DNA from: Metabacillus sp. KUDC1714
GTDB taxonomy: Bacteria; Bacillota; Bacilli; Bacillales; Bacillaceae
Direction: 5' to 3'
DNA length: 64,000 nt
Assembly: GCF_014217835.1 (NCBI RefSeq)
Contig: NZ_CP055263.1
Coordinates: 3,661,501-3,725,500 of the forward strand
Each line of letters starts with the position of its first letter. Position 1 is the first letter of the stretch. Shown piece after piece: positions 17,643-27,726 of this stretch. The notes beneath the pieces are model-generated. The model made no database searches. It was not told the DNA's origin and saw only the letters and a program-made list of their open reading frames with translations. The position numbers and the translations under genes were made by a program.

Positions 17643-18589
17643 ATGTTATTACATTTGGTGAAGCTATGGCAATGTTTATCGCAGATGAGCAGGGGCCATT
17701 GCATGAAGTGAATCACTATACGCGTAGTCTAGCTGGTGCGGAAACCAATGTCGCAATCGGCTTGGCTAGATTAGGATTCGGCTCAGGGTGGGCTAGCAAG
17801 GTTGGCAATGATTCGTTCGGGAAATTTATTATTCAACGACTGAAAGAAGAGAATGTAAATATTGACCATGTTTTAGTGGATGAACACTTTCCGACAGGCT
17901 TTCAAGTAAAATCAAAAGTGGTTGTTGGCGATCCTGAGGTTCAATATTTTCGTAAAGGCTCTGCTGCAAGTCAAATGGGAGTAAACGACTTTCAAGAAGA
18001 GTATTTCTTAAGAGCGAATCATCTGCATATGACTGGAATTCCCTTAGCCCTATCAAATCAAACGAGAGAATTTGCGAAATACGCTCTTGAGTATATGAAA
18101 AAGAACAATCGGACTGTTTCATTTGATCCAAATTTACGTCCATCGCTGTGGAATTCAAAAGCAGAAATGGTGAAAGCGATAAATGAAATTGCGTTTAAAA
18201 CAGACACTTTTCTTCCGGGTATATTAGAAGGTGGTATATTAACTGGCTTTAGTGCACCTCAGGACATTGCCTCCTTTTATTTGGATAAAGGAGTGAAGTT
18301 AGTCATTATCAAGCTTGGTGAGGAAGGGGCTTATTATAAAACCTTAAACCACGAAGGTACAATTAAAGGGTATAATGTTGAGAATGTTATCGATACTGTT
18401 GGTGCAGGTGATGGATTTGCTGTTGGGGTTATTAGTGGTTTACTGAAAAATCTCCCAATCCGTGAGTCTGTCATGAGGGGGAATGCGATTGGAGCATTAG
18501 CCGTTCAATCTCCTGGAGACAATGATGGCTATCCTTCTAGTCACCAATTAGACCAATATATGAAAAAACATTTACAAGGAGTGAATTAA
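17630..18589 (+). CDS. kguK: KguK-like 2-ketogluconate (or 2-keto-3-deoxygluconate) kinase, PfkB family
   Basis: The 319-residue PfkB sugar kinase has the N-terminal GEAMAMFIADEQ and AGAETNVAIGLARLG signature, YFRKGSAAS, SFDPNLRPSLW, and the C-terminal DTVGAGDGFAVG motif with the catalytic aspartate. YFRKGSAAS and SFDPNLRPSLW occur in KdgK/KguK kinases for 2-keto aldonates. Operon neighbours (KguE-like, KguT-like) favour phosphorylation of 2-ketogluconate at O6; a KDG kinase role is the main alternative, but no KDPG aldolase is present here. Confidence 0.8.
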   Translation: MQNLDVITFGEAMAMFIADEQGPLHEVNHYTRSLAGAETNVAIGLARLGFGSGWASKVGNDSFGKFIIQRLKEENVNIDHVLVDEHFPTGFQVKSKVVVGDPEVQYFRKGSAASQMGVNDFQEEYFLRANHLHMTGIPLALSNQTREFAKYALEYMKKNNRTVSFDPNLRPSLWNSKAEMVKAINEIAFKTDTFLPGILEGGILTGFSAPQDIASFYLDKGVKLVIIKLGEEGAYYKTLNHEGTIKGYNVENVIDTVGAGDGFAVGVISGLLKNLPIRESVMRGNAIGALAVQSPGDNDGYPSSHQLDQYMKKHLQGVN

Positions 18590-18590
18590 C

Positions 18591-19871
18591 ATGCAGAAAA
18601 CATTAGCAAAACAAAGATGGCTTCGTTTAATTCCGATTGTGTTTATTACTTACAGCTTAGCATACTTAGATCGTGCAAACTATGGTTTTGGTGCGGCTGC
18701 AGGTATGGCTCAGGACTTGCAAATCACTCCTGCGATCTCATCCTTATTAGGCTCCTTGTTTTTCCTAGGCTATTTCTTTTTTCAAATTCCAGGAGCACAT
18801 TATGCGGAAAATAAAAGTGCAAAAAAACTTGTTTTCTGGTCATTGATTTTATGGGGAGGACTTGCGACAGCGACTGGTCTTGTTAGTAATGTTGGTTGGC
18901 TATTTGTAATCAGGTTTACGCTTGGGGTTGTAGAAAGCGCTGTTATGCCAGCAATGCTTGTGTTCTTGAGCCATTGGTTTACAAAGGCAGAAAGGTCTCG
19001 TGCGAATACATTTTTAATTCTAGGTAATCCAGCAACTGTTTTATGGATGTCGATCGTTTCTGGTTATCTTTTAGAAGCGTATGGCTGGAGATGGATGTTT
19101 ATTATTGAAGGTTTACCTGCAGTCATTTGGGCGTTCATATGGTGGAAAATTGTCAATGACGAGCCTAAGGATGCAAAATGGCTTTCAGAGCGTGAGAAAG
19201 CACTTCTGCATGAAGAACTTGAAAAGGAGCAACAAGGATTAAAACCAGTTAAAAACTATGCTGAAGCGTTCAAGTCTAAAGCCGTTATCTTGCTGTGCGC
19301 ACAATATGCGTTGTGGAGTGTAGGGGTTTACGGATTCGTTATGTGGCTTCCATCAATTCTAAATGCCGCACCAAACATGGATATTATTAAAACTGGGTGG
19401 TTATCTGCGGTTCCTTATATCTTATCAATTGTTTTAATGTTAACTGCCTCACATTTCTCAGACAAATTGCAAAACAGAAAAGCATTTGTTTGGCCATTTT
19501 TATTAATTGGAGCACTTGCATTCTATGGCTCTTATCTAGTCGGAACAACCAACTTCTGGTTATCATTCGTCTTGTTAGTAATCGCTGGTGGTGCAATGTA
19601 TGCTCCATACGGACCGTTCTTTGCGATCATTCCAGAAATTCTTCCTCGTAATGTTGCTGGAGGTGCGATGGCCTTAATTAACAGCATGGGAGCATTAGGA
19701 TCATTCGCCGGATCCTATGTTGTCGGGTATTTAAATGGTGCAACCGGAGGCTTTGGCGCATCCTATATCTTTATGGCAGGATCATTATTTCTTTCTGCAA
19801 TTTTAACAATTTTGGCGGTGAATGCTGCAAAAAAGCAGATTGATGCTAAAAATGTTAAAGCGATTGCATAA
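18591..19871 (+). CDS. kguT: KguT-like MFS transporter, anion:cation symporter family
   Basis: The 426-residue protein has about 12 hydrophobic segments and the ACS-family start (RWLRLIPIVFITYSLAYLDRANYGFG), common to transporters of hexuronates, aldonates and 2-ketogluconate. It starts 1 bp after the kinase stop codon, so is certainly cotranscribed. By operon order it is likely a 2-ketogluconate/H+ symporter; other sugar acids are possible. A terminator follows. Confidence 0.78.
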   Translation: MQKTLAKQRWLRLIPIVFITYSLAYLDRANYGFGAAAGMAQDLQITPAISSLLGSLFFLGYFFFQIPGAHYAENKSAKKLVFWSLILWGGLATATGLVSNVGWLFVIRFTLGVVESAVMPAMLVFLSHWFTKAERSRANTFLILGNPATVLWMSIVSGYLLEAYGWRWMFIIEGLPAVIWAFIWWKIVNDEPKDAKWLSEREKALLHEELEKEQQGLKPVKNYAEAFKSKAVILLCAQYALWSVGVYGFVMWLPSILNAAPNMDIIKTGWLSAVPYILSIVLMLTASHFSDKLQNRKAFVWPFLLIGALAFYGSYLVGTTNFWLSFVLLVIAGGAMYAPYGPFFAIIPEILPRNVAGGAMALINSMGALGSFAGSYVVGYLNGATGGFGASYIFMAGSLFLSAILTILAVNAAKKQIDAKNVKAIA

Positions 19872-19898
19872 TTGTCAATTTAAACAAAATGGATAATA

Positions 19899-19934
19899 GA
19901 AGAGGATGACTATTTTTTGAGTCATCCTCTTTTT
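19899..19934 (+). terminator. Terminator of the kguEKT-like operon
   Basis: AGAGGATGAC-(10 nt)-GTCATCCTCT is followed by TTTT, 30 bp after the kguT-like gene. Confidence 0.85.
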
Positions 19935-20005
19935 ATGTTCTTGCTGGCTAAATCCACCATTAAAAGATAAAATGAAAGAAATAATAGTAAAAAGAGGAAG
20001 ATTTC

Positions 20006-21010
20006 ATGGCAATTACAATGGCAGATGTTGCTAAAAGGGCAGGAGTTTCAAAAAGCACGGTTTCACAATATTTAAATAAGCGATATGAATATATGAGTCA
20101 AGAAACAAGAGTCAAAGTTGAAGCAGCAATCAACGATCTAGGATATCAGCCTAACCATGTTGCAAGAAGCTTAAAGCAAAAACGCACGTCAATGGTAGGC
20201 ATTATTGTCGCAAATATCATGCATCGTTATTCAACAGAAGTGTGCCGGTCATTAGAGGATTATTTTAATGAACATGAGATGAACGCGATTATTTGTAATG
20301 CCGATAATGACCCAGAAAAGGAACGTAAATACATTGAAATGCTTCGTGCAAAACAAGTGGATGGGTTGATCATTTTTCCAACCGGCCAAAACGTGGAGCT
20401 ATACAAAAGTATGCTGAAGACTGGTTACCCAGTTGTCCTTATGGACCGCAAAGTAAAGGGGATTATTGCTCCATCAGTTGTCGTAAACAATCGGGAAGCT
20501 ACGATGCGTGCAGTAGAGCATTTAATTGAAAAGGGTCATAAGAAAATCGCAATTGTAACTGAGTCACTAACGATTTCAACTAGACTCGAACGGAAACAAG
20601 GGTATATGGATGCGCTGAAGGAAAATAATATACCTATTATAGAAGAATATATGATTAGCACTGAGATAAAGTCTATGGGATCAGAACTTGATAACCTTTT
20701 TTCATTACAAGACCCACCGACTGCTTTGGTTGCTGGAAATGACCTAGTCTTTTTGGAAGTGTTGAAATTTGCTAAAGCAAGCAGGATCAAAATTGGTGAG
20801 CAGCTTGGTTTAGTCGTTTTCGATAATATTCCATTTGCTGACCTCGTCAATCCATCAGTAACAACGATAAGCCAGCCTTCACAGGAAATGGGACTGAAGG
20901 CAGCAGAACTGCTATTAAAACAAATTAACAAAGAAGAAGTAAATCCAAAAGATACAGTGTTTTCTTGTGAACTTTTCATTAGGGAATCTACGAAAACATC
21001 GTTCGAATAG
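20006..21010 (+). CDS. LacI-family repressor (PtxS-like), probable regulator of kgu and HPS/PHI operons
   Basis: The 334-residue protein has an N-terminal LacI HTH (MADVAKRAGVSKSTVSQYLNKR), hinge helix (NHVARSLKQKRTSMVGIIV) and a periplasmic-binding-like sensor domain (about 60-330; NDPEKERKYIEMLRAKQVDGLIIFP, AVEHLIEKGHKKIAIVT, TTISQPSQEMGLKAAELLL). Pseudomonas kgu operons are controlled by PtxS, also a LacI protein; location right after kguT and the AAACCGATTT operator make it the likely repressor here. The inducer is probably 2-ketogluconate or its phosphate (inference). No copy of the operator was seen before its own gene. Confidence 0.82.
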   Translation: MAITMADVAKRAGVSKSTVSQYLNKRYEYMSQETRVKVEAAINDLGYQPNHVARSLKQKRTSMVGIIVANIMHRYSTEVCRSLEDYFNEHEMNAIICNADNDPEKERKYIEMLRAKQVDGLIIFPTGQNVELYKSMLKTGYPVVLMDRKVKGIIAPSVVVNNREATMRAVEHLIEKGHKKIAIVTESLTISTRLERKQGYMDALKENNIPIIEEYMISTEIKSMGSELDNLFSLQDPPTALVAGNDLVFLEVLKFAKASRIKIGEQLGLVVFDNIPFADLVNPSVTTISQPSQEMGLKAAELLLKQINKEEVNPKDTVFSCELFIRESTKTSFE

Positions 21011-21089
21011 TGTTACGAAACTGAATGGGAATAGAATGAAGTAAAATGAGACAATCTATTTACAAATACTGTAAAAGGGGCGAGCTGAT

Positions 21090-21290
21090 ATGTGGGAAAC
21101 AAGAGGTAATCGGATTTTAGAAATCTCAATCATCGTCATACTTGGAGCAATCGTTTCTATCCTAAACACACTGTGGTTAAGAGAATCACTAATCGAACAA
21201 ATAAAAATAATTGCTAAGGATAATGAGAATAACATCATAAAACAAAGCAACGTAACTGATATAGCCACTAAGCTACGGCAACAAACATAA
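21090..21290 (+). CDS. Small single-pass membrane protein, unknown
   Basis: The 66-residue protein has a positively charged start (MWETRGNRIL), one hydrophobic segment (about 11-27, ISIIVILGAIVSILNTL) and a polar C-terminus. AAAAGGGGCGAGC precedes ATG and a good terminator follows, so it is probably real. No family recognised. Confidence 0.5.
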   Translation: MWETRGNRILEISIIVILGAIVSILNTLWLRESLIEQIKIIAKDNENNIIKQSNVTDIATKLRQQT

Positions 21291-21308
21291 TGAAAAGTAA
21301 CAGTGCAA

Positions 21309-21341
21309 AAGGCTTGAATGCTAATTACTTCAAGCTTTTTT
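21309..21341 (+). terminator. Rho-independent terminator
   Basis: AAGGCTTGAA ... TTCAAGCTT with one G-U/bulge, followed by a T-run, after the small membrane protein gene. Confidence 0.8.
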
Positions 21342-21496
21342 GTTTGTCTTTTTGTTCTATAATTTATCGAAAGGTTTTTAATATATTAATAACCTTTCCT
21401 TGGGAATACATGTAAATAATATAATTCTAGCTAAACTATGTACAAATAAATCCTATATAATGTTATTTAGAAACTTTTGCCCAATGGAGGTTCCAT

Positions 21497-23251
21497 ATGA
21501 GAATACGAAGCAGAATTAACTATTATTTTAATAAATACATTCTCGAGAGCATTAAGCGTAAGTTAATGGGAACCCTGCTTCTTGTTATGATGGTTCCTCT
21601 TTTAATTTTTATGCTGATTTCAACCCATATTTCTAGAGGAGCAGTTGAATCATCGGAAATCAGTTCGAATCTCTCAAGAATGGAGCTTTCTAGCAGCTAC
21701 ATAGAAGAACAAATAAACTGGTACGATGAATTTTTGTTTTCAGCTCTTGTAGATGAGAAATTAGTACCAAGTATTACGACTGTTGATAACCTTAGCACTT
21801 TGAATAAATTTAATACTCAGTCTTATATTAAAGATAAACTATTCGGACTATATAATGGAAGTAATGATATTTTATCAGTATCACTAGTGTCCTATGAAGA
21901 TCATTTATTATACAAAGTTGAAAAGAACGATTTTTATATAAGCAATAACTTGGAATCTCCGAAAAAGCAGGATAATAAAGATGCTGTTTTTGATGTCGAT
22001 CTTGCAAAAAACAGTTTTTCTTTTACACGTAATATTTATCGTTTTGAAGATCAAAAGCTTGTAGGGGAAATTGAAATTCAAGTGATGTTTTCATTTATGA
22101 ACCATATTGCAGAAAACCTGCAGAGTAATGAAGGTGAATACGTATTAATCCTTGATTCTCAGGGGAATCCTCTTTACAATCCAGGTCATCTCAGTTTAAA
22201 GAAGTTTACCAGAGAAATTGGCGAGCAATTAACTACTTCACATGGAGAAAAATATATAATAAAAGACAAGGATTATTATTTTATCCAACACATGATGAAT
22301 GATCAGATTCATTTATTAAAAGTGGTGCCGAAAGAAGTGATGATGATAGGGGCCGTTTATATTGGTCAATCAGGGGTTGTTATACTTGTTATTTCTATTT
22401 TATTAACGATTCTTTTATCAATTATTGTTTCAAATCAAGTCGCAAAACCCATAGTAGCCCTTTCTAAAACAATGGAGCATGTTGAAGAAAATAACTTTAG
22501 TGTGAATATTGTAGCAAATCGTTCAGATGAGATTGGTCTCCTATATAGAAAATATAAAGATATGATCGAACGTATCAAAGACTTGATTGAAATGGATTAT
22601 AAGCGTGAAATGGAAAACCGAGATGCACAGTTTCTCGCTCTGCAAGCCCAAATTAATCCACATTTTCTATACAACACACTTCAAGTTATCGGGGGGATGG
22701 CATTAAAAAAAAATGCAAAGGAAATCTATGATATGACACAGCGACTTGCATTAATGTTTCGCTATATTACAAATAAACGAGGCGACCTAGTATTTATTCG
22801 TGAAGAAGTAAGCCATTTGAAAAATTATCTCTATATTCAAAAGGTAAGATTCGGTGAGAGTATATCAATCCAACTTTTTGTGGATGAAGCTGTTAATCAA
22901 GTAAGCATACCACTTTTATCTCTCCAGCCTATTATTGAAAACTCATTTAAACACGGCTTTGAGTCTAAAATTGAAAGAGGAACGATTAAAATTGATATTC
23001 AAAAGGTATTTGATGATATTGAAATTGTGATAGAAGATAACGGTGTTGGCATGTCAAAGCATACATTAGATGAAGTAAATAGAAAACTGGCATTAGATGT
23101 TGATACACAAAATAGAAGTATCGGATTGAAGAATGTAGATGCTAGAATGAAGCTTTATTTTGGAAAGGAATATGGAATAGAACTTTACAGTAAGGAATCA
23201 GAATATACAAAAGTAATTTTAACAATCCCTTTCAAAAATCTAATGGAGTAA
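21497..23251 (+). CDS. YesM-type sensor histidine kinase
   Basis: The 584-residue kinase has two membrane segments (about 25-45 and 288-312) around a large extracellular Cache-like sensor, a HAMP linker (NQVAKPIVALSKTMEHVEENNF), the His_kinase motif AQINPHFLYNTLQVI with the phospho-accepting His, and an ATPase domain (IIENSFKHGF, IEDNGVGM, GIGLKNV-like SIGLKNVDARM). This is the LytS/YesM class paired with AraC-type regulators that control carbohydrate ABC importers. The neighbour at 23410 is its partner, and the importer with GH42 and GH30 enzymes follows, so the signal is probably an extracellular oligosaccharide. Confidence 0.9.
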   Translation: MRIRSRINYYFNKYILESIKRKLMGTLLLVMMVPLLIFMLISTHISRGAVESSEISSNLSRMELSSSYIEEQINWYDEFLFSALVDEKLVPSITTVDNLSTLNKFNTQSYIKDKLFGLYNGSNDILSVSLVSYEDHLLYKVEKNDFYISNNLESPKKQDNKDAVFDVDLAKNSFSFTRNIYRFEDQKLVGEIEIQVMFSFMNHIAENLQSNEGEYVLILDSQGNPLYNPGHLSLKKFTREIGEQLTTSHGEKYIIKDKDYYFIQHMMNDQIHLLKVVPKEVMMIGAVYIGQSGVVILVISILLTILLSIIVSNQVAKPIVALSKTMEHVEENNFSVNIVANRSDEIGLLYRKYKDMIERIKDLIEMDYKREMENRDAQFLALQAQINPHFLYNTLQVIGGMALKKNAKEIYDMTQRLALMFRYITNKRGDLVFIREEVSHLKNYLYIQKVRFGESISIQLFVDEAVNQVSIPLLSLQPIIENSFKHGFESKIERGTIKIDIQKVFDDIEIVIEDNGVGMSKHTLDEVNRKLALDVDTQNRSIGLKNVDARMKLYFGKEYGIELYSKESEYTKVILTIPFKNLME

Positions 23252-23409
23252 TTATTCTACGATCTAAGAAGTGGAGTATACGACAAGCTTAATTTTGATG
23301 AAGCATACCTATCAAGCATTCAACTCAACTATCATTTAAATGATTTTCATATAGAGGGAAAGGGGCGGTCACTATCCTCTATCTATCATAAAAAATGGAT
23401 GTGAACGAA

Positions 23410-24486
23410 ATGAGTACTTTATTAATAGTCGATGATGAAATCTGGACTAGAGAAACAGTCAAAGCGGTAATTGATCTAAAGTCATTAAAAATTGAACATA
23501 TAATTGAGGCAACAAATGGAGAAGAAGCAATTGAGATAATGAAGACAATACGGCCAGATTTTGTGATAACAGATATGAAAATGCCAGGTATCGATGGTAT
23601 CAGGTTACTTGAAGTGCTAGAAAAAGAATATCCGGATCTTCCGGTTATTGTATTGAGTGGTTATCAGGATTTTGTATATACGAGACAAGCCATTAAGTCA
23701 CGAGTAATTGAATATTTACCAAAACCAGTGGATGAAACTGAGCTCAATAATGCCCTGATGAAAGCTTTATTTGAAAAGGGAAAAATGGAGCAGCAGAAAA
23801 TGGGGTATCAATTATTTGCAGTGACACGTCCTGAAATAGAAGAATTGATTGAGCCTTTTCGTCATACAATTACTTTTTCTTTAAAGGAATTAAATGTCTC
23901 TCAGTTTTCTAATAGTATTCATCAATTTCTTAAGGGATTAGATGATGAATTAAAGCAGGATACAGCGTTTATTTTTCATTTGCATCAAGAGTTTCTATTA
24001 CTTCTAGAAGAAGTAATGAAAGTCCAAAAGCTAAGTTTAGAAGATTTAGGATTAGACCGGAATCAATTAAGCTACCAGCAAAATCGAACAATTGAAGATG
24101 AACTGAAGACTCAACTTATCATTGGTGAACATGTCATTTTAAAAATAGTAGAGATCAGTAAACAAAAAACAAAAATAAATTTGGACGATATTAAACAATA
24201 TATTGATGATTATTTTACCTCGTCCAATATGTCGCTTGAAATTATTGCAAAGAAGTATTTTGTTAGTAAGGAATATTTAACAACTGCTTTTAAAAAAAGG
24301 TATGGATGTAATGTTACAGAGTATATTATCTCTTCACGGATGGAAAAAGCTAAAGAACTCATAACGACAACAACGCTTCAATATAAAACAATTGCTGAAA
24401 TGATTGGCTATGAAGACGTTTCTTATTTTTATCGTGTATTTAAAAAGTACTATGGTACGTCTCCAGGAGGAATTCGGAAAAGTTAA
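23410..24486 (+). CDS. YesN-type response regulator with AraC HTH
   Basis: The 358-residue protein has a receiver domain (TLLIVDDE, phospho-Asp in FVITDMKMPGIDG, Lys in YLPKPVD) and a C-terminal AraC/XylS double HTH (about 265-358; SLEIIAKKYFVSKEYLTTAFKKRYG and IAEMIGYEDVSYFYRVFKKYYGTSPGGIRK). ATG 23410 is preferred because GGATGTG precedes it; ATG 23395 has no ribosome site. It should activate the adjacent importer operon starting at 24572. Confidence 0.88.
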   Translation: MSTLLIVDDEIWTRETVKAVIDLKSLKIEHIIEATNGEEAIEIMKTIRPDFVITDMKMPGIDGIRLLEVLEKEYPDLPVIVLSGYQDFVYTRQAIKSRVIEYLPKPVDETELNNALMKALFEKGKMEQQKMGYQLFAVTRPEIEELIEPFRHTITFSLKELNVSQFSNSIHQFLKGLDDELKQDTAFIFHLHQEFLLLLEEVMKVQKLSLEDLGLDRNQLSYQQNRTIEDELKTQLIIGEHVILKIVEISKQKTKINLDDIKQYIDDYFTSSNMSLEIIAKKYFVSKEYLTTAFKKRYGCNVTEYIISSRMEKAKELITTTTLQYKTIAEMIGYEDVSYFYRVFKKYYGTSPGGIRKS

Positions 24487-24571
24487 AATAGTGCAAATGT
24501 AAGCGTTAATATTGTCAATTTAATAATAGGAAAAAACAGTTTATGATTAAAAAAAGAAAGGGGAGTTACTA

Positions 24572-25852
24572 ATGAAAAAAGCGCTTACATTATTTTTAGT
24601 TACTGTTTTATTCGCAAGTCTACTAGCAGGTTGTAAAGCACCGGGGAGCGGTTCTTCGAGTGAAGCAAGTGGGGGAGATGGAAAAAAAGTAGAATTAAAA
24701 GTATTTATTGGACAGCCTCGTTTTAAAGAACAATATGAAACATACATTGATCAGTTTGTAAAAAAACAAAAAGAAGAAAATGGAATAGATGTCACAGTTA
24801 AGCTTGAATTACCAAGTGTTAACGAGGCAGATCAATTATTGAAAACACGACTTGCCTCTGGTGACAGTCCGGATGTATTTGGTCTTCATGCAGTCAATGA
24901 TATTCCAGTATATGATAAAGCAGGTTACTTAGAGGATTTATCAGAAGAACCATTTGCAGAAAAGCTATATGACACTGTTTCTCCTGCAGTCACAAAAGAT
25001 GGTAAAGTTCTTGCAGTGCCTTTGGAAACACTACAATGGGGATTTATTTTCAATAAAGATATTTTTGAAGAAAATGGTATTGAGATACCAAAGACAATCA
25101 CAGAAATGAAAGCGGTTATAAAAACTCTTGAGGACAAAGGAATAACGCCATTTATTCGTGCTTATAAAGATTCATACATTCCACAGCTGTTCCTTCCATT
25201 AACAGTAGGTGCCCTTGAAAGTACAACAAACAAAGGGTTTGTTGACAGTATGAATGCAGATAAAGGATCATTTGCTGACTTGAAAGACATGTTTGAGATT
25301 ATTGATCTTGTCGATGCTCATGGAACGGACAGACCATTTGAAGTAGGCCAGGATCAGGGTGCAGCAGCTTTCGCAAGTGGTGAAGCAGCAATGTGGGTTC
25401 AAGGACCATGGATGGCAGAATCAATGTTAGCGACAAATGAAAAATTTAACTTTGGTGTCGCTGCATTACCGATTAACGACGATCCGAACGCAACGCTTAT
25501 CGATTTAAGTACGTCTACATCTCTAGCAGTTTCAAAAGTAAGTAACGTTAAAGACGTAGCAAAGGATTTTGTGAATTACATTCTAGATGAACAAGATTCG
25601 AGTGCTTTCTATGAAAGTTTAGGATTTAATCCAATTTCAGATGTTCATACATTTGAACCATATCCGTGGTTGGAAGATTCAATGAAATATGTTGAAGAAG
25701 GTAAAGTATATCAGGATCCAATAATTCCAGCAGCCGTTAAATCTGCTTCTGAAAAATTGCTTCAAAGCTACTATGCTGGCGATGCCTCTAAAGAGGAAGT
25801 TATTGAAGGATTGGATCGCGCGTGGCAGGAATATAACAAAATAAACAAATAA
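24572..25852 (+). CDS. Carbohydrate ABC transporter, solute-binding lipoprotein
   Basis: The 426-residue family-1 extracellular binding protein has a lipoprotein signal peptide with lipobox LLAGC (Cys about 21) and the usual features KVFIGQPRFKEQYETYIDQF, SGDSPDVFGLHA, GEAAMWVQGPWM. It binds an oligosaccharide outside the membrane for the two permeases downstream. GGGGAGTTACTA precedes the start. A cre-like TGTAAGCGTTAATA lies at 24499-24512, suggesting catabolite control. Confidence 0.9.
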   Translation: MKKALTLFLVTVLFASLLAGCKAPGSGSSSEASGGDGKKVELKVFIGQPRFKEQYETYIDQFVKKQKEENGIDVTVKLELPSVNEADQLLKTRLASGDSPDVFGLHAVNDIPVYDKAGYLEDLSEEPFAEKLYDTVSPAVTKDGKVLAVPLETLQWGFIFNKDIFEENGIEIPKTITEMKAVIKTLEDKGITPFIRAYKDSYIPQLFLPLTVGALESTTNKGFVDSMNADKGSFADLKDMFEIIDLVDAHGTDRPFEVGQDQGAAAFASGEAAMWVQGPWMAESMLATNEKFNFGVAALPINDDPNATLIDLSTSTSLAVSKVSNVKDVAKDFVNYILDEQDSSAFYESLGFNPISDVHTFEPYPWLEDSMKYVEEGKVYQDPIIPAAVKSASEKLLQSYYAGDASKEEVIEGLDRAWQEYNKINK

Positions 25853-25872
25853 TAGATTATCGATAAACAAGT

Positions 25873-25907
25873 GAGGGGGCTGTTTTAACTTAGAATCAGA
25901 CCCCTTC
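25873..25907 (+). promoter_or_regulatory. Intercistronic stem-loop between binding protein and permease genes
   Basis: AGGGGGCTG ... CAGACCCCTT forms a strong stem without a T-run. Such stems after binding-protein genes commonly protect the upstream mRNA so the binding protein is made in excess; here that is inference. Confidence 0.55.
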
Positions 25908-25947
25908 TCCTTATGTGAGAAAAATAGAATGAAAGGAATGAAAACAA

Positions 25948-26883
25948 ATGCAAGTACAAGAATTGAATGTACCTATTAAAGAAGTGACAACTAAAAAGAA
26001 AAAGTTAAAAACAAAGAGCGGTCACCTAAGTTTAATTTTATTTGTTTTACCTGCCTTCATTTTTTATCTAGTCTTTCTTTTAATACCGACTATTGGTGCT
26101 GGAGTATATAGCTTTACGGATTGGAACGGATTAAATCCAACGTTTAATTTTGTGGGGTTTAGTAATTATATTGAAGCCTTTAAAGATGATCCCGCATTTA
26201 GACATTCATTTTGGTTTACGTTACGGTATACTATTTTCATTTTTGTCATTCAAAATGTTGCTGCACTGTTATTAGCCTTATTAATTGAATCAAGAATGAA
26301 ATCAAAGGGATTTTTTAGAACGATTTTCTTTATGCCAAATATGATTAGCTTAATTATCAGTTCATTAATGTTCTCATTTATTTTTACAAATGTGTTTCCT
26401 GAGCTTTCGAAGCAGGCACTATTTTCTATACTTGACCAATCATGGATTGGGGATGCAAAAGTATCCTTTTACTCGATTCTAATTGTATCACTTTGGCAAG
26501 GTATTGGATACATGATGGTCATATACATGGCTGCATTACAAGGTGTTCCAAAACAATTGAAAGAAGCATCAATGATCGATGGTGCCAATGTGTTCCAGAG
26601 ATTGAAACATGTTGTTATTCCAATGATTATGCATGCGATTACAATATGTTCGTTCTTAACATTAAACGGAGCGTTTAAAGTTTTTGATGTTGTATATGCC
26701 CTAACACAAGGTGGTCCTGGTACCTCAACACAAGTAATGGCACTGAATATTTATGAAGAAGCCTTTTCAAATAACTTCCGTTTCGGCTATGCCAATGCCA
26801 AAGCAATGATTTTGTTCCTCGTTGTATTAATTATTACTCTTATACAAGTGAGTATCTTAAAGCGCAAGGAGGTTGAAGCATGA
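25948..26883 (+). CDS. Carbohydrate ABC transporter permease 1 (MalF type)
   Basis: The 311-residue protein has six hydrophobic segments, starting at about residue 28, and the ATPase-contact EAA loop (LKEASMIDGANVFQRLKHVVIPMI). It forms the channel with the next permease, whose start overlaps its stop (ATGA at 26880). No ATPase gene is in the cluster, so a shared MsmX-type ATPase encoded elsewhere must energise it. Confidence 0.9.
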   Translation: MQVQELNVPIKEVTTKKKKLKTKSGHLSLILFVLPAFIFYLVFLLIPTIGAGVYSFTDWNGLNPTFNFVGFSNYIEAFKDDPAFRHSFWFTLRYTIFIFVIQNVAALLLALLIESRMKSKGFFRTIFFMPNMISLIISSLMFSFIFTNVFPELSKQALFSILDQSWIGDAKVSFYSILIVSLWQGIGYMMVIYMAALQGVPKQLKEASMIDGANVFQRLKHVVIPMIMHAITICSFLTLNGAFKVFDVVYALTQGGPGTSTQVMALNIYEEAFSNNFRFGYANAKAMILFLVVLIITLIQVSILKRKEVEA

Positions 26884-27704
26884 GGGAGAACCGTGCTGCT
26901 TCGATATCGATCAATCTGATCTTAACTGTATTTGCAATAGTTTCATGTTTCCCTATCTATATGGCGTTTATAAACTCATTTAAATCACAGGGAGAAATAT
27001 TCAGTTCTGTATTAGCCTTACCTAAATCATTCTCACTAGATAACTATATCGGTGTTTTTACAGAATTAAACCTTCTAGGAAGTAGCTTTAATACATTAAT
27101 TGTTACATTTATTGGTCTTGCTGGTATTGTGTTCTGCGGGTCACTTGCTGGATACAAGCTTGCTAGAACGTCAGGTAAACTTAGCACTCTGATTTTTACA
27201 CTTTTCATTGCATCCATGCTTGTTCCTTTTCACTCCATTATGATTACATTGAGCCAAATGGCAAAGGGTCTAGGATTACAAGGTTCACTTTACGGACTTG
27301 GTCTAATTTATATTGGCTTGGGAGTTAATATGGCAGTCTTCCTTTATCATGGGTTTGTGAAATCGATTCCTAAGGAGCTGGAAGAAGCAGCGAAAATTGA
27401 TGGATGTAACGACTTTCAAATATTCACTAGAATTATTTTTCCTTTACTTAAACCAATTACAGCAACCATTTTAGTATTAAATGTACTCTGGCTTTGGAAT
27501 GACTTCTTATTGCCATTGATTATGCTAACAGATGTTAATAACTATACGTTAATGCTTTCAATAAATATGTTATTCGGACAGTATGTTGCAGACTGGCCAA
27601 AAATCTTGGCAGCACTTGTATTAACTGCTTTGCCAGTCATCGTTTTCTATGCATTTTTCCAGAAGTATATTCTTGAAGGAATTGCCGATGGTGCGATTAA
27701 GTAA
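26880..27704 (+). CDS. Carbohydrate ABC transporter permease 2 (MalG type)
   Basis: The 274-residue membrane protein has six hydrophobic segments and the EAA loop (LEEAAKIDGCNDFQIFTRIIFPLLKP). It is translationally coupled to permease 1 by a 4-bp overlap. Confidence 0.9.
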   Translation: MRENRAASISINLILTVFAIVSCFPIYMAFINSFKSQGEIFSSVLALPKSFSLDNYIGVFTELNLLGSSFNTLIVTFIGLAGIVFCGSLAGYKLARTSGKLSTLIFTLFIASMLVPFHSIMITLSQMAKGLGLQGSLYGLGLIYIGLGVNMAVFLYHGFVKSIPKELEEAAKIDGCNDFQIFTRIIFPLLKPITATILVLNVLWLWNDFLLPLIMLTDVNNYTLMLSINMLFGQYVADWPKILAALVLTALPVIVFYAFFQKYILEGIADGAIK

Positions 27705-27726
27705 AGTAGAGAAAGGATAGAGGAAG

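Noticed and set aside
19901..19930. AGAGGATGAC stem shared with the element at 38009-38025
   Set aside because: Both contain GAGGATGACTCA-like sequence, but the match is short and the first is a normal terminator; probably coincidence.
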